Shown here piece after piece: positions 44,877-54,124 of a stretch of DNA of 64,000 nucleotides (positions are counted from its first letter, which is position 1; every line of letters starts with the position of its first letter). Under the pieces are notes generated by a model, which did no database searches, was not told the origin of the DNA, and saw nothing but the letters and a program-made list of their open reading frames with translations. Source of the DNA: Bradyrhizobium ottawaense (GTDB taxonomy: Bacteria; Pseudomonadota; Alphaproteobacteria; Rhizobiales; Xanthobacteraceae); the NCBI RefSeq assembly GCF_002278135.3, contig NZ_CP029425.2:2394001-2458000 (forward strand). The letters are read 5' to 3'. A program made the position numbers and the translations under genes.

Positions 44877-46748
44877 TCAGCCGGCGCCCAGCGCCACCGC
44901 GACGTTGTACGTCAGGAGGCTCGCGGCATAGGCCAGCACCAGCATGTAGGTGAAGGTCACGGCCATCCAGGTCCAGCTTCCGGTCTCGCGCCGGATCACG
45001 GCCAGCGTCGAGGCGCATTGCGGCGCGAAGATGTACCAGGCCAGCATCGACAGCGCGGTGGCGAGCGACCATTTCGTCGCGAGCACCTGGCCGATCTGCT
45101 CGGCCGCTTCCTTGCCGCCCTCGATCGCATAGACGGTGCCGAGCGCCGCGACCGCGACCTCGCGCGCCGCCATGCCCGGGATCAGCGCGACCGCGATCTG
45201 CCAGTTGAAGCCGACCGGGGCGAGCAGGGGTTCGAGCGCCTTGCCGATGATGGCGGCGAGGCTGAAGTCGATGGCGGGCTCGGTGGCGCCCGCCGGCGGC
45301 TGCGGGAACGAGGCCAGGAACCAGATCAGCACCATCATCGAGAAGATCGTGGTGCCGGCGCGCACCAGGAACATCTTGGCGCGGGTGTAGATGCCGATCG
45401 CGATCGATTTCAGCTGCGGCATCTTGTAGTCCGGCAGCTCCAGCATGAACGGCGCCGGCGCAAAGTCGCGCAGCATGAAGAACTTGATCAGGAACGAGAC
45501 GGCAAGCGCGCTGATGATGCCGGCGGCGTAGAGGCCGAACATCACGAGGCCCTGCAGGTTGATGAAGCCCCAGACGTCCTTCGCAGGGATGAAAGCCGAG
45601 ATGATCAGCGTGTAGACTGGAATACGCGCCGAGCAGGTCATCAGCGGCGCGATCAGGATCGTGGTCAGCCGGTCGCGCTTGTTGTCGATCACGCGCGTCG
45701 CCATGATGCCGGGAATGGCGCAGGCAAAGCTCGACAGCAGCGGTATGAAGGCGCGGCCGTGCAGGCCGGCGCCGCCCATGATGCGATCCATCAGGAACGC
45801 GGCGCGCGCCATATAGCCGAAATCTTCCAGCAGCAGGATGAACAGGAAGATGAGGATGATCTGCGGCAGGAACACAATGACGCTGCCGACGCCGGAGATC
45901 ACGCCATTCTGCAGGAAGCTCTGCAACAGGCCGTCGGGCAGGGTGGCCTGCACGAGCTCCCCGAGCGCGTCGAAGCCGGACTTGAGCACGTCCATTGCTG
46001 GTTGCGCCCAGGCGAACACCGCCTGGAACATCACGAACAGGATCAGCGCGAGCACGATGAGGCCGCCGACCGGATGCAGCACGATCGCGTCGATCCGCGC
46101 GGTCCAGGTGTCGGGCCTAGCAGGCAGGCTGACGCAGTCGGCGATGATGCGGTCGGCCTCGCGCTGGGTCGCGCGTAGTTCGCCGACGCTGAGCGCGCGC
46201 CAGCTGTTCGCCGCCGCCTCGGCGGCGAGCTTTGCCGAGATCTCGTCGGTCAGCTTCAAGAGGTCGGCGGTGCCGCCCTTGCGCACCGCGATCGAGGTGA
46301 CCACGGGCAGGCCGAGCTCCTTGGCGAGCCGCTCCGTGTCGACGGTAATGCCGCGGCGGGCCGCGATGTCGAACATGTTGAGCACGAGCAGCATCGGCCG
46401 TCCGGTGCGCTTGAGCTCGAGCAGCAGGCGGATGGTCAGCCGCAAATTGGTCGAATCGGCCACGCACAGCACGAGGTCGGGCACGGTCTCGCCGGACGCC
46501 TTGCCGAGCACGAAGTCGCGGGTGATCTCCTCGTCGGGGCTGCGGCCGCGCAGCGAATAGGTGCCGGGCAGGTCGACCACCGAGACCTGACGTCCCAGCG
46601 GAGTGACGAAGAAGCCTTCCTTGCGCTCGACGGTGACGCCCGGATAGTTCGCGACCTTCTGCCGGCTGCCCGTCAGGGCATTGAACAGCGAAGTCTTGCC
46701 GCTGTTCGGCGTGCCCACCAGGGCGAGATGCAGCAGGGGTAATTCCAT
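44877..46748 (-). CDS. feoB: Ferrous iron transporter FeoB
   Basis: The 623-residue protein has an N-terminal GTPase domain: G1 GTPNSGKT (12-19), G3 DLPG (59-62) and G4 NMFD (124-127). The helical GDI domain and the membrane domain follow with two Gate regions (FACAIPGIMATR; PQCASTLAVIRRE) and about ten helices. It imports Fe2+. The domain is shorter at the C-terminus than long FeoB forms (about 770 aa in E. coli). It follows feoA by 37 bases and the pair forms an operon. Confidence 0.97.
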   Translation of the reverse strand: MELPLLHLALVGTPNSGKTSLFNALTGSRQKVANYPGVTVERKEGFFVTPLGRQVSVVDLPGTYSLRGRSPDEEITRDFVLGKASGETVPDLVLCVADSTNLRLTIRLLLELKRTGRPMLLVLNMFDIAARRGITVDTERLAKELGLPVVTSIAVRKGGTADLLKLTDEISAKLAAEAAANSWRALSVGELRATQREADRIIADCVSLPARPDTWTARIDAIVLHPVGGLIVLALILFVMFQAVFAWAQPAMDVLKSGFDALGELVQATLPDGLLQSFLQNGVISGVGSVIVFLPQIILIFLFILLLEDFGYMARAAFLMDRIMGGAGLHGRAFIPLLSSFACAIPGIMATRVIDNKRDRLTTILIAPLMTCSARIPVYTLIISAFIPAKDVWGFINLQGLVMFGLYAAGIISALAVSFLIKFFMLRDFAPAPFMLELPDYKMPQLKSIAIGIYTRAKMFLVRAGTTIFSMMVLIWFLASFPQPPAGATEPAIDFSLAAIIGKALEPLLAPVGFNWQIAVALIPGMAAREVAVAALGTVYAIEGGKEAAEQIGQVLATKWSLATALSMLAWYIFAPQCASTLAVIRRETGSWTWMAVTFTYMLVLAYAASLLTYNVAVALGAG

Positions 46749-46785
46749 GGAATCACTGGTCCGGGATCAGAGGTCCGGTCGCTGT

Positions 46786-47061
46786 CTAGGCGACGATGAT
46801 GGCCATGGCTTCGCGGCGTCGGACCGCAATCGTGATGCTGTCGACCCGCACGGCGATCGGGTCGCGCCCGACCAGCCCCTCGTGCAGGACCTCGACCCGG
46901 GCGCCTTCGACGAAGCCGAGCTCGATCAGGCGGCTCTCGAGCTCGATGTCGGAGAGCGCCGAGCCCGCCTCGCGAGCGGAAAGATGCTGGATGACGCCGG
47001 TATAGCCGCGCTGGGCCAGACCCAGCGGCATGTGCGGGCGCGTGTCATTGGTGTCGGTCAT
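46786..47061 (-). CDS. feoA: FeoA-domain protein
   Basis: The 91-residue SH3-like FeoA domain shows LIELGFVEGARVEVLHEG, then GRDPIAVRVDSITIAVRRREA. It assists FeoB in iron uptake. ATG 47061 is chosen; an in-frame ATG at 47076 would add five residues. A possible Irr/Fur-like site lies about 60 bases upstream. Confidence 0.93.
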   Translation of the reverse strand: MTDTNDTRPHMPLGLAQRGYTGVIQHLSAREAGSALSDIELESRLIELGFVEGARVEVLHEGLVGRDPIAVRVDSITIAVRRREAMAIIVA

Positions 47062-47120
47062 GCCCTGTATTTTCAACGCAAGGCATTGAGGTCAAGCGCG
47101 CGCGCTCCCTGAAACCGCAC

Positions 47121-47138
47121 CTTAGAGTGATTTTAAAG
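47121..47138 (-). promoter_or_regulatory. Possible Irr (ICE-like) box upstream of feoAB
   Basis: CTTAGAGTGATTTTAAAG partly matches the rhizobial iron-control element TTTAGAA...TTCTAAA. It lies 60-77 bases before the feoA ATG. The match is imperfect. Confidence 0.3.
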
Positions 47139-47185
47139 TGCGGGTGGCGGAGCGCCGTCGAAGGCGCCCCCGAGGGCTGGGTTGG

Positions 47186-47437
47186 CTACTGGGCCGCGAC
47201 CTTGTCCGGCTGGGGGGCCATGGCCCGGCTCTTGAAGTAGTCCAGCACGAACAGGCGGATCGCCGACGACAAATTGCCCTGCTGGCGGTTGTTGTCGATC
47301 TCGCCGACCAGCTCGGACAACGTCATGTTGCGCAAGCCGGAAATCTCCTTCATGCCGTTCCAGAACGCCTCTTCCAGGCTGACGCTGGTCTTGTGCCCGG
47401 CGACGACGATCGACCGTTTCACGACGGGCGACTTCAT
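47186..47437 (-). CDS. Ribbon-helix-helix domain protein
   Basis: The 83-residue protein begins KRSIVVAGHKTSVSLEEAFW. It continues NMTLSELVGEIDNNRQQGNLSSAIRLFV, a ribbon-helix-helix (RHH_4-like) DNA-binding layout. It overlaps the preceding DUF4169 gene by four bases (ATGA). The pair recurs in rhizobia; targets are unknown. It could be a small repressor. Confidence 0.8.
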   Translation of the reverse strand: MKSPVVKRSIVVAGHKTSVSLEEAFWNGMKEISGLRNMTLSELVGEIDNNRQQGNLSSAIRLFVLDYFKSRAMAPQPDKVAAQ

Positions 47438-47622
47438 GGCTGCTCCTCGCGATCGATCTGATGCTGATCCAGATGCGCTTTCGCCTTGTCCGCGCGTGTC
47501 TCCTGCGCCGACCGTTCCGCCTTCGTGCGGCCGAACTTCGTCCGGTTGGCGTCCGCCTGCTTCGCCGAGGCTTCCCGTTCGGCGCGCTTCCTGAAACGAT
47601 TCAGGTTGATGACGTTCCCCAT
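47434..47622 (-). CDS. DUF4169 small basic protein
   Basis: The 62-residue protein opens NVINLNRFRKRAERE, the DUF4169 hallmark. A highly charged helical rest follows (TKAERSAQETRADKAKAHLD). Its stop overlaps the start of the ribbon-helix-helix gene, indicating coupled translation. Function unknown. Confidence 0.8.
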   Translation of the reverse strand: MGNVINLNRFRKRAEREASAKQADANRTKFGRTKAERSAQETRADKAKAHLDQHQIDREEQP

Positions 47623-47903
47623 GCCGCGTCTCCATCATCCGATCCTTTCCAGGCAGGATGAAACATTCAGAAACAGGGTGCCGCACTGCGCCCCACAAGA
47701 CTTGATCGCCATTCGCTTGTCCTCGTCAATCGGCCTCTAGGGCCATCAAACGATGAATTTCGCCCCCGTCGAGGGGCGGAAGGGCTGCGTAGCACGCCGT
47801 CCTGCCGGAACATTGACGGTAATCAAATCCCGCCCCCAAAGCCGCACATTTCTAGGGCGCCGAGCGTCCGTATCATTACGGATGGCTATCGGAATTCGGA
47901 GTT

Positions 47904-49325
47904 CTATCCCGGGCTGGTCATCTTCTCGGGACGTACCAGGCGATCGAACTCATCAGCCGAGACGAAGCCGAGCCGCAGCGCCTCCTCCTTCAACGTGGTG
48001 CCGTTGGCATGGGCCGTCTTGGCCACCTTGGCGGCATTGTCGTAGCCGATCTTCGGGGCGAGCGCCGTCACCAGCATCAGCGAGCGCTGCATCAACTCAC
48101 TTATGCGCTTTTCGTCGGCACGGATGCCGCTCACGCAATGCTCGGTAAAGGATCGCGCCGCATCCGCGATCAGGCGGATGGAGTGCAGCATGTTGTAGGC
48201 GAGCACGGGCTTGTAGACGTTGAGCTCGAAATGGCCCTGGCTGCCGGCCACCGTGATCGCGGTGTGATTGCCGAACACCTGGCAGCACACCATGGTCATC
48301 GCCTCGCACTGGGTCGGATTGACCTTGCCCGGCATGATCGAGGAGCCCGGCTCGTTCTCCGGCAGGATCAGCTCGCCTAGCCCTGAGCGCGGGCCTGATC
48401 CCAGGAGGCGGATGTCGTTGGCGATCTTGAACAGGCCTGTCGCGACCGAATTGATGGCGCCGTGCGCCAGCACGTAGGCGTCGTTGGAGGCCAGTGCCTC
48501 GAATTTGTTGGCGGCGCTGGTGAAGGGCAGCTTCGTGATCCCGACCACGTGCTTGGCGAAAAGCTTCGCGAAGCGCGGCTTCGAGTTGAGGCCGGTGCCG
48601 ACGGCGGTGCCGCCCTGCGCCAGCGGATAGAGGTCCTTCACCGCGACCTTGAGCCGGGCGATGCCGCTTTCGACCTGCGCGGCATAGCCGGAAAACTCCT
48701 GGCCGAGCGTCAGGGGCGTGGCATCCTGCGTATGAGTTCGGCCGATCTTGACGATGTTTGCGAACGCCTTCTCCTTTTTGCGCAGCGCGCGGAGCAGCTC
48801 ATCGAGCGCAGGAATGAGATCGGCAGTGATGCGACTTGCGGCCGCGATGTGCATCGCGGTCGGAAACGAATCGTTCGACGACTGGCTCATGTTGACGTGA
48901 TCGTTGGGATGCACCGGCTTCTTGGCGCCGAGCTCGCCGCCGAGCAGCTCGTTGGCGCGGTTGGCGATCACCTCGTTGAGGTTCATGTTGCTCTGCGTGC
49001 CCGAGCCGGTCTGCCACACGACGAGCGGGAAATGGTCATCGAGCTTGCCCTCGATCACCTCGCGGGCGGCGCGGATGATGGCGCCCGCGCGGCGCCGGTC
49101 GAGCAGGCCGAGCTCGAGGTTGGACTGTGCCGCGGCGAGCTTGACGATGCCGAGCGCGTGCACCAGCGAGATCGGCATGCGGTCGGTGCCGATGCGAAAG
49201 TTCTGGCGCGAGCGTTCGGTCTGCGCGCCCCAATAGCGGTCGGCAGGGACCTCGATGGGACCGAAACTGTCGGTCTCGATGCGGGTGGCGGGGCGGGCGG
49301 TCTTCGCGCGGGCGGCTTTGGCCAT
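47904..49325 (-). CDS. fumC: Fumarate hydratase class II (fumarase C)
   Basis: The 473-residue protein has the fumarase/aspartase fold. It shows [57 protein letters not shown] and the signature [11 protein letters not shown] with the catalytic-loop Ser. It interconverts fumarate and malate in the TCA cycle and is the iron-free heat-stable form. ATG 49325 is preferred over ATG 49337. It is followed by sspB upstream on the same strand with a 101-base gap, so they may be separate transcripts. Confidence 0.95.
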   Translation of the reverse strand: MAKAARAKTARPATRIETDSFGPIEVPADRYWGAQTERSRQNFRIGTDRMPISLVHALGIVKLAAAQSNLELGLLDRRRAGAIIRAAREVIEGKLDDHFPLVVWQTGSGTQSNMNLNEVIANRANELLGGELGAKKPVHPNDHVNMSQSSNDSFPTAMHIAAASRITADLIPALDELLRALRKKEKAFANIVKIGRTHTQDATPLTLGQEFSGYAAQVESGIARLKVAVKDLYPLAQGGTAVGTGLNSKPRFAKLFAKHVVGITKLPFTSAANKFEALASNDAYVLAHGAINSVATGLFKIANDIRLLGSGPRSGLGELILPENEPGSSIMPGKVNPTQCEAMTMVCCQVFGNHTAITVAGSQGHFELNVYKPVLAYNMLHSIRLIADAARSFTEHCVSGIRADEKRISELMQRSLMLVTALAPKIGYDNAAKVAKTAHANGTTLKEEALRLGFVSADEFDRLVRPEKMTSPG

Positions 49326-49426
49326 GAGCACATCCATTCTACCGCGCGAAACACCGCGCGGCTCTTTCGTGTGCTTCTCTATATAGGGAGTTCGGCCGCG
49401 TGCGACGGGCTCGAACCTAATCTAGA

Positions 49427-49945
49427 TCATTTCTTGCGGAAACGATCGAGCCGCACGACTTCGGCGCCGCCCTGGTTCGGGGCCGCCGGCTCCTCCGTGC
49501 TTTCCGCCGTTTCAGGGGCGGGCGTCTGCACGGCGACGGCCGATGGCGCGGGAGCTGTCGGCAGCGTCTCGGGCGCGACCTCGGCAACGTCAGACGTGTC
49601 GAACTGCAGGCCGAACTTCACGGACGGATCGAGGAAGCTCTTGATGGCGCTGAACGGCACGATCAGCCGTTCCGGAATGCCGCCGAAGGACAGGCCGACC
49701 TCGAAGCGGTCCTCGAGCACGGTCAGGTCCCAGAACTGATGCTGCAGGATGATCGTCATCTCTTCCGGATATTGCGCCAGCAGCCGCGACGACAACTTCA
49801 CGCCCTCGGCCTTCGACACGAAGGTGATGAAGAAATGGTGCTCGCCCGGCAGGCCCTGGGCCGCGGCATCGGTCAGCACCTTCCGCAGCACGCCGCGCAG
49901 CGCGTCGCGGGCCAGCACATCGTATCGGATATGATCGGTCGCCAT
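49427..49945 (-). CDS. sspB: ClpXP adaptor protein SspB (alphaproteobacterial type)
   Basis: The 172-residue protein has an N-terminal DUF-type domain: DVLARDALRGVLRKVL, then EHHFFITFVSKAEGVKLSSRL and FGGIPERLIVPFSAIKSF. It binds ssrA-tagged proteins. A flexible Pro/Ala-rich linker leads to a C-terminal EVVRLDRFRKK motif that docks on the ClpX N-domain. It delivers tagged proteins for degradation. The tmRNA that makes the tag is encoded just upstream on the same strand, about 105 bases away. Confidence 0.93.
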   Translation of the reverse strand: MATDHIRYDVLARDALRGVLRKVLTDAAAQGLPGEHHFFITFVSKAEGVKLSSRLLAQYPEEMTIILQHQFWDLTVLEDRFEVGLSFGGIPERLIVPFSAIKSFLDPSVKFGLQFDTSDVAEVAPETLPTAPAPSAVAVQTPAPETAESTEEPAAPNQGGAEVVRLDRFRKK

Positions 49946-50049
49946 GGTGGTCCTGTTGCATCCCCGAAGCCGGACCGTGCCGACTCGCCAAGCCGCAATA
50001 GTACCGCGCCTGACGGATCAGCAGGAGTCCCCGCCGGGGAAGAAATCAA

Positions 50050-50382
50050 GAGTAAAGTGGAGGCTTCTGTTGCCAGGTGCCTCCGAACCCCGCCTAACGG
50101 AGCTTAACCCGTTAGGACTTTAAGATGGTCTTTCAAACTGCGTTACGCAGCCTGAGCAACCGGAGCAAAGTTGTCGTTGGCAACTATTGCAGTAGCCCGA
50201 TAACGGCGGAACAATACCGGGAAAAAGTACGCCCTTTACGCCCTCGTCGATCCTATTTCGCCCCCGCCAAAGCCCGCTTCGGGATGACCGGTTGGTGGGC
50301 TTTGGTGGAGGCGCCGGGTACCGCCCCCGGGTCCGAATGGTTTATTGCGACGACCGTTTATTTCCATAGCCGGCGAACCGGC
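50050..50382 (-). ncRNA. ssrA: Transfer-messenger RNA (ssrA), permuted two-piece alphaproteobacterial form
   Basis: On the minus strand the acceptor piece comes first. It has a TpsiC-like GGACCCGGGGGCGG segment and ends ...CGCCTCCACCA with genome-encoded CCA (3' end at 50303). After a short intervening stem-loop, the coding piece begins GGGGGCGAAATAGGATCGAC at 50265, and its first seven bases pair with CGCCTCC. The tag frame runs from the GCC at 50181 to TAA at 50143 and encodes ANDNFAPVAQAA. Pseudoknot-like helices follow to about 50050, ending with a GGAGGC...GCCTCC hairpin (50059-50084). A TATATT element sits about 7 bases before the inferred 5' end at about 50382. It rescues stalled ribosomes and tags proteins for ClpXP with SspB. 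Confidence 0.9.
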
Positions 50383-50517
50383 AGCCCCAATATAGGGCGC
50401 AAAGGTTTCGAATGACAGGTGTTTCGCGCGGCGATCCCACGGTTCCCTTTGGATAGGTTCCGGACGGGCAGGGGCCGGAGCTTGGCGGCGTGGCGACCGG
50501 CCCTCTAAGCTCCTGTG

Positions 50518-51135
50518 ATGCCCGACGATTCCGCACCGGCGGCCCAACAACCAGATCAGGTGCCGGATCAACCGGCCGCCGGCGCCGAGTCGCCCGGCCT
50601 GCTCGCGCTGTTCCTGGCCTTCGCCCGGATGTCGCTGGCCGGCTTCGGCGGGGTCTTGGTGTTTGCCCGGCGGGCGATCGTCGAGCAGCACCGCTGGATG
50701 AATGCGGACGAGTTCAACGAGACTTTTGCGCTCTGCCATTTCCTGCCCGGGCCCAACATCGTCAATCTGTCCATGGTGTTCGGATCAAGGCTGCGCGGGA
50801 TCGCGGGCGGGCTTGCCGCCTTTGCCGGGTTGTTGCTGCCGCCGACGCTGATCATGACGGTGCTTGCGATCATCTACGCCCGTTACGGTGACCTCGACGT
50901 GCTGCGCCGCAGCCTCGCCGGCATCTCCTGCGCGGCGGTCGGTCTCTTGATCGCGGTAGTGTTCCGCATGATGACGCCGCTGCTGAAGAGGACGGATCCC
51001 CTCGCACTGATCCTGATGGCCGGCGTGTTCCTCGCCATCGGCGTGCTCCGCCTGCCGCTTCCTGCGGTGCTGCTGGTCGCGATCCCCGTCAGTGTCGGCG
51101 CCACTTTTTTCCTGCGGCGGAAAGTAGCAGCATGA
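50518..51135 (+). CDS. chrA: Chromate transporter, N-terminal-type half (CHR family)
   Basis: The 205-residue membrane protein has one CHR domain: LAFARMSLAGFGGVLVFARRAIV, then DEFNETFALCHFLPGPNIVNLSM, about five helices and a basic C-terminus. The PGPN motif and the SLAGFGG start are typical. Together with the next gene it forms a two-chain short-type ChrA transporter that exports chromate or a related oxyanion. ATG 50518 is preferred over GTG 50515. The genes overlap by four bases (ATGA). Confidence 0.85.
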   Translation: MPDDSAPAAQQPDQVPDQPAAGAESPGLLALFLAFARMSLAGFGGVLVFARRAIVEQHRWMNADEFNETFALCHFLPGPNIVNLSMVFGSRLRGIAGGLAAFAGLLLPPTLIMTVLAIIYARYGDLDVLRRSLAGISCAAVGLLIAVVFRMMTPLLKRTDPLALILMAGVFLAIGVLRLPLPAVLLVAIPVSVGATFFLRRKVAA

Positions 51136-51662
51136 AGCCTGAGAATCCGATCTGGGCGCTGATCTCCACCTTTGGACTGATGTCGCTGCTCGCCGTCGGC
51201 GGCGCCGCGGCGGCGGTGCCCGAGATGCACCGCATCGCGGTCGAGGTGCATCACTGGATGACCGACAAGCAGTTCACCGATGCCTATGCGATCGCGCAGC
51301 TCTCGCCAGGTCCGAACGTGCTTATCGTGACGTTAATCGGCTATGCCGTCGCCGGCATCCCCGGCGCGCTGGCGGCGACGCTGGCGATGTGCCTGCCGAC
51401 CGCGTTGCTTGCCTATTATGTCAGCCGCCTCCTGAATCGGCCCAGCAAATCGCGCTGGCCCGGTTTGATCCAGGCTGCACTGGTTCCGCTTTCGATCGGA
51501 TTGATGGCGGCGAGTGCCCTGATCCTGGCCCAGTCGACCGATCGCACAATTGCTGCAGTGCTTCTGACCGCAATGGTTGCGGTGATCGCCTCGGTCTCGC
51601 GCATCAATCCACTCTGGCTCCTGCTCGCCGGGGGACTGTTGGGTTTTGCTGGCATTGTGTAA
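51132..51662 (+). CDS. Chromate transporter, C-terminal-type half (CHR family)
   Basis: The 176-residue second CHR half shows LISTFGLMSLLAVGGAAAA, then DAYAIAQLSPGPNVLIVTLIGY with the PGPN motif and about five helices. It overlaps the first half by four bases, so both chains are made in parallel and probably assemble as an antiparallel pair. Chromate specificity is from family knowledge; natural substrates may differ. Confidence 0.85.
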   Translation: MKPENPIWALISTFGLMSLLAVGGAAAAVPEMHRIAVEVHHWMTDKQFTDAYAIAQLSPGPNVLIVTLIGYAVAGIPGALAATLAMCLPTALLAYYVSRLLNRPSKSRWPGLIQAALVPLSIGLMAASALILAQSTDRTIAAVLLTAMVAVIASVSRINPLWLLLAGGLLGFAGIV

Positions 51663-51756
51663 TGAAAATCGCTAGGCAGTGGTCGGGCGGGGGATCCATT
51701 TCCAGCCGATTTAGAACAACAGTGCTCGTGACTTACGGGTCGCGGAGGAGACATGC

Positions 51757-52518
51757 ATGGCCGATACGATGGGCCACTCGGCGACTGCCACCCGAAACAC
51801 ATCGGTGGCGCTCGGCTTCTGTCTGCTGGCGATTGCGCCGCAGATTTTCGAATTCATCTGGTCGATAGGGACGATTTTCGGTTGGGGCGCGGGCCGCGGC
51901 CCGGCCACGGTCGTGATCAGCCACGCCACCGCGTTGCTCGTCGGTGCGCCCGGTACGTTGATGGGAGCGGCCACCGGTGACACCAAGAAGGCGTCGTCCG
52001 AGGTGCTGCTCGCGCTGATCTATTCCTATCCGATCTTTGCGGTGGCGATCGTCACGCTGTTCATGACCATCAAGTCGGCGCAGGACTATGTCGGCGGGGT
52101 CATCCTGATGGCGCTGGCCCTGTTTGCACTGTGGGCCTCGAGCGATCTGCAGGGCATGCGCGGCTTCTCCTTCGGCGCCGGCACTGCGCCGCGGATGTTC
52201 GGCGGACTGCTGGTCGCCTTGTCCGCCGGCATCGCCCTGACCGGCCTTTTGACCGATGGGCCGGCGATGGCCCATTACTCGTGGCGCGGGCCGATGTTCG
52301 TAATGGCCGCGATCCTGTTCTTCGCGCTGGCGATCCGGCCGCTCGGCCTCGTGGTCACGGCCTTTGCGAGCTTCATGATCGCCGCGACGGGGTCGCACGA
52401 GACGCGCTGGCTGGAGGCCGCCATCGTCGGCGCCTGCCTGACGATCGGCTGCGCGATCCTGTTTCCGTACGTGCTCGGGCTGCCGATGCCGATGTACCCG
52501 CGTTTCCTGATCCAGTGA
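51757..52518 (+). CDS. tctB: Tripartite tricarboxylate transporter TctB-type subunit with N-terminal extension
   Basis: The 253-residue protein has about six helices. The C-terminal portion (from about residue 110, YVGGVILMALALFALWASSDL, with FGAGTAPRMFGGLLV) is the four-helix TctB domain. The N-terminal 100 residues are an extra two-to-three-helix section not usual for the family (about 150 aa). GGAGGAG precedes ATG 51757. It is followed 7 bases later by tctA. It is the small membrane subunit of an organic-acid importer. Confidence 0.8.
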   Translation: MADTMGHSATATRNTSVALGFCLLAIAPQIFEFIWSIGTIFGWGAGRGPATVVISHATALLVGAPGTLMGAATGDTKKASSEVLLALIYSYPIFAVAIVTLFMTIKSAQDYVGGVILMALALFALWASSDLQGMRGFSFGAGTAPRMFGGLLVALSAGIALTGLLTDGPAMAHYSWRGPMFVMAAILFFALAIRPLGLVVTAFASFMIAATGSHETRWLEAAIVGACLTIGCAILFPYVLGLPMPMYPRFLIQ

Positions 52519-52525
52519 GGGTGTG

Positions 52526-54040
52526 ATGGATATCTTTGCCAACCTCGCTCACGGTTTTGCCGTCGCGCTGTCCCCGATCAACCTCCTGATGTGCCTGATC
52601 GGCGCCCTCGTCGGCACCCTGGTCGGCGTGCTCCCGGGCATCGGCACCATCGCCACGGTCGCGATGCTGCTACCGATCACCTTCGGATTGCCGCCGGTCG
52701 GCGCGCTGATCATGCTCGCCGGCATCTATTACGGCGCCCAGTATGGCGGCTCGACCACGTCGATCCTGGTCAATATTCCAGGTGAGGCGACATCGGTCGT
52801 CACCGCCATCGACGGTCACCAGATGGCCAAGCAGGGCCGCGCCGGCCCGGCGCTGGCGATCGCGGCGATCGGCTCGTTCTTCGCCGGCTGCGTTGCGACC
52901 GTGCTGATTGCCGTGCTCGGCGCGCCGCTCACCAAGCTCGCGCTGGCGTTCGGCCCGGCCGAGTATTTCTCGCTGATGGTGCTCGGCTTGATCTTTGCGG
53001 TCGTGCTGGCCAAGGGCTCGGTGCTGAAGGCGATCGCGATGATCGTGTTCGGCCTGCTGCTGTCGATGGTCGGCTCGGACATCGAGACCGGCGCCTCGCG
53101 CATGGCCTTCAACATTCCGGAGCTCGCCGACGGCCTCGGCTTTGCGACGGTGGCGATGGGCGTGTTCGGCTTTGCCGAGATCATCCGCAATCTCGACGCC
53201 GGTGCCGAGATGAACCGCGACCTCGTGCAGCAGAAGATCACCGGCCTGATGCCGACCAGGAAGGATCTGATCGACTCGACGCCGCCGATCCTGCGCGGCA
53301 CCGTGCTCGGCTCGATCCTCGGCATCCTGCCCGGCGGCGGCGCGGTCATCGCCTCGTTCGCGGCCTATACGCTCGAGAAGAAGCTCGCGAAGGATCCGAA
53401 GCGGTTCGGCCGCGGCGCGATCGAGGGCGTGGCGGCGCCGGAAAGCGCCAACAACGCTGCGGCGCAGACCTCCTTCATCCCGCTCTTGACGCTCGGCATC
53501 CCGCCGAACGCGGTGATGGCGCTGATGGTGGGCGCGATGACCATCCACGGCATCGTGCCGGGTCCGCAGGTGATGCAGAAGCAGCCCGACCTGGTCTGGG
53601 GCATGATCGCCTCGATGTGGATCGGCAATCTGATGCTGATCATCATCAACCTGCCGCTGGTCGGAATCTGGGTCCGGTTGCTCCGCGTGCCGTACCGGCT
53701 GATGTTCCCCTCGATCGTGATCTTCTGCGCGATCGGCATCTACTCGGTGAACAACGCGCCGGTCGACGTCATCCTTGCCGGCGTGTTCGGTCTCGTCGGC
53801 TACTGGCTGATCAAGCACGATTTCGAGCCGGCACCGCTGCTGCTCGGCATGGTGCTCGGACCGCTGATGGAAGAGAACCTGCGCCGTGCGCTGCTGATCT
53901 CGCGTGGCGACTGGAGCGTGTTCCTGACGCGTCCGCTGTCGGCGGTGCTGCTCGCGATCGCGGCGAGCCTGCTGCTGCTTACGGTGCTGCCTGTGTTGCG
54001 GTCGAAGCGCGACCAGGTGTTCACGGAGTCCGAGAACTAG
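52526..54040 (+). CDS. tctA: Tripartite tricarboxylate transporter large permease TctA
   Basis: The 504-residue protein has about twelve membrane helices. It shows the TctA hallmark LVGVLPGIGTIATVAMLLP and GIYYGAQYGGSTTSILVNIPGE, and a repeat PGGGAVIASFAAY. It transports citrate-like or aromatic acids with Na+ or H+, receiving them from the TctC binding protein. ATG 52526 follows GTG 52523. A strong hairpin ends the tctBA transcript before tctC. Confidence 0.93.
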   Translation: MDIFANLAHGFAVALSPINLLMCLIGALVGTLVGVLPGIGTIATVAMLLPITFGLPPVGALIMLAGIYYGAQYGGSTTSILVNIPGEATSVVTAIDGHQMAKQGRAGPALAIAAIGSFFAGCVATVLIAVLGAPLTKLALAFGPAEYFSLMVLGLIFAVVLAKGSVLKAIAMIVFGLLLSMVGSDIETGASRMAFNIPELADGLGFATVAMGVFGFAEIIRNLDAGAEMNRDLVQQKITGLMPTRKDLIDSTPPILRGTVLGSILGILPGGGAVIASFAAYTLEKKLAKDPKRFGRGAIEGVAAPESANNAAAQTSFIPLLTLGIPPNAVMALMVGAMTIHGIVPGPQVMQKQPDLVWGMIASMWIGNLMLIIINLPLVGIWVRLLRVPYRLMFPSIVIFCAIGIYSVNNAPVDVILAGVFGLVGYWLIKHDFEPAPLLLGMVLGPLMEENLRRALLISRGDWSVFLTRPLSAVLLAIAASLLLLTVLPVLRSKRDQVFTESEN

Positions 54041-54124
54041 GGGGCTCCTGCGTCGGCGCCGTCGCCTGCGTCGGCGCGCCGCATTCGGAAGTCGAATCGA
54101 CTTGTGTTACGGCTTCGTGAAATG

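Noticed and set aside
44814..46178. 454-codon plus-strand open frame
   Set aside because: Opposite feoB; low-complexity Arg/Asp/His/Gln product with no motifs.
50125..50415. Possible 96-aa gene
   Set aside because: Overlaps the tmRNA on the other strand; the conserved RNA features explain the sequence better.
50236..50739. Possible 167-aa minus-strand gene
   Set aside because: Covers part of tmRNA and the start of chrA; no protein motif.
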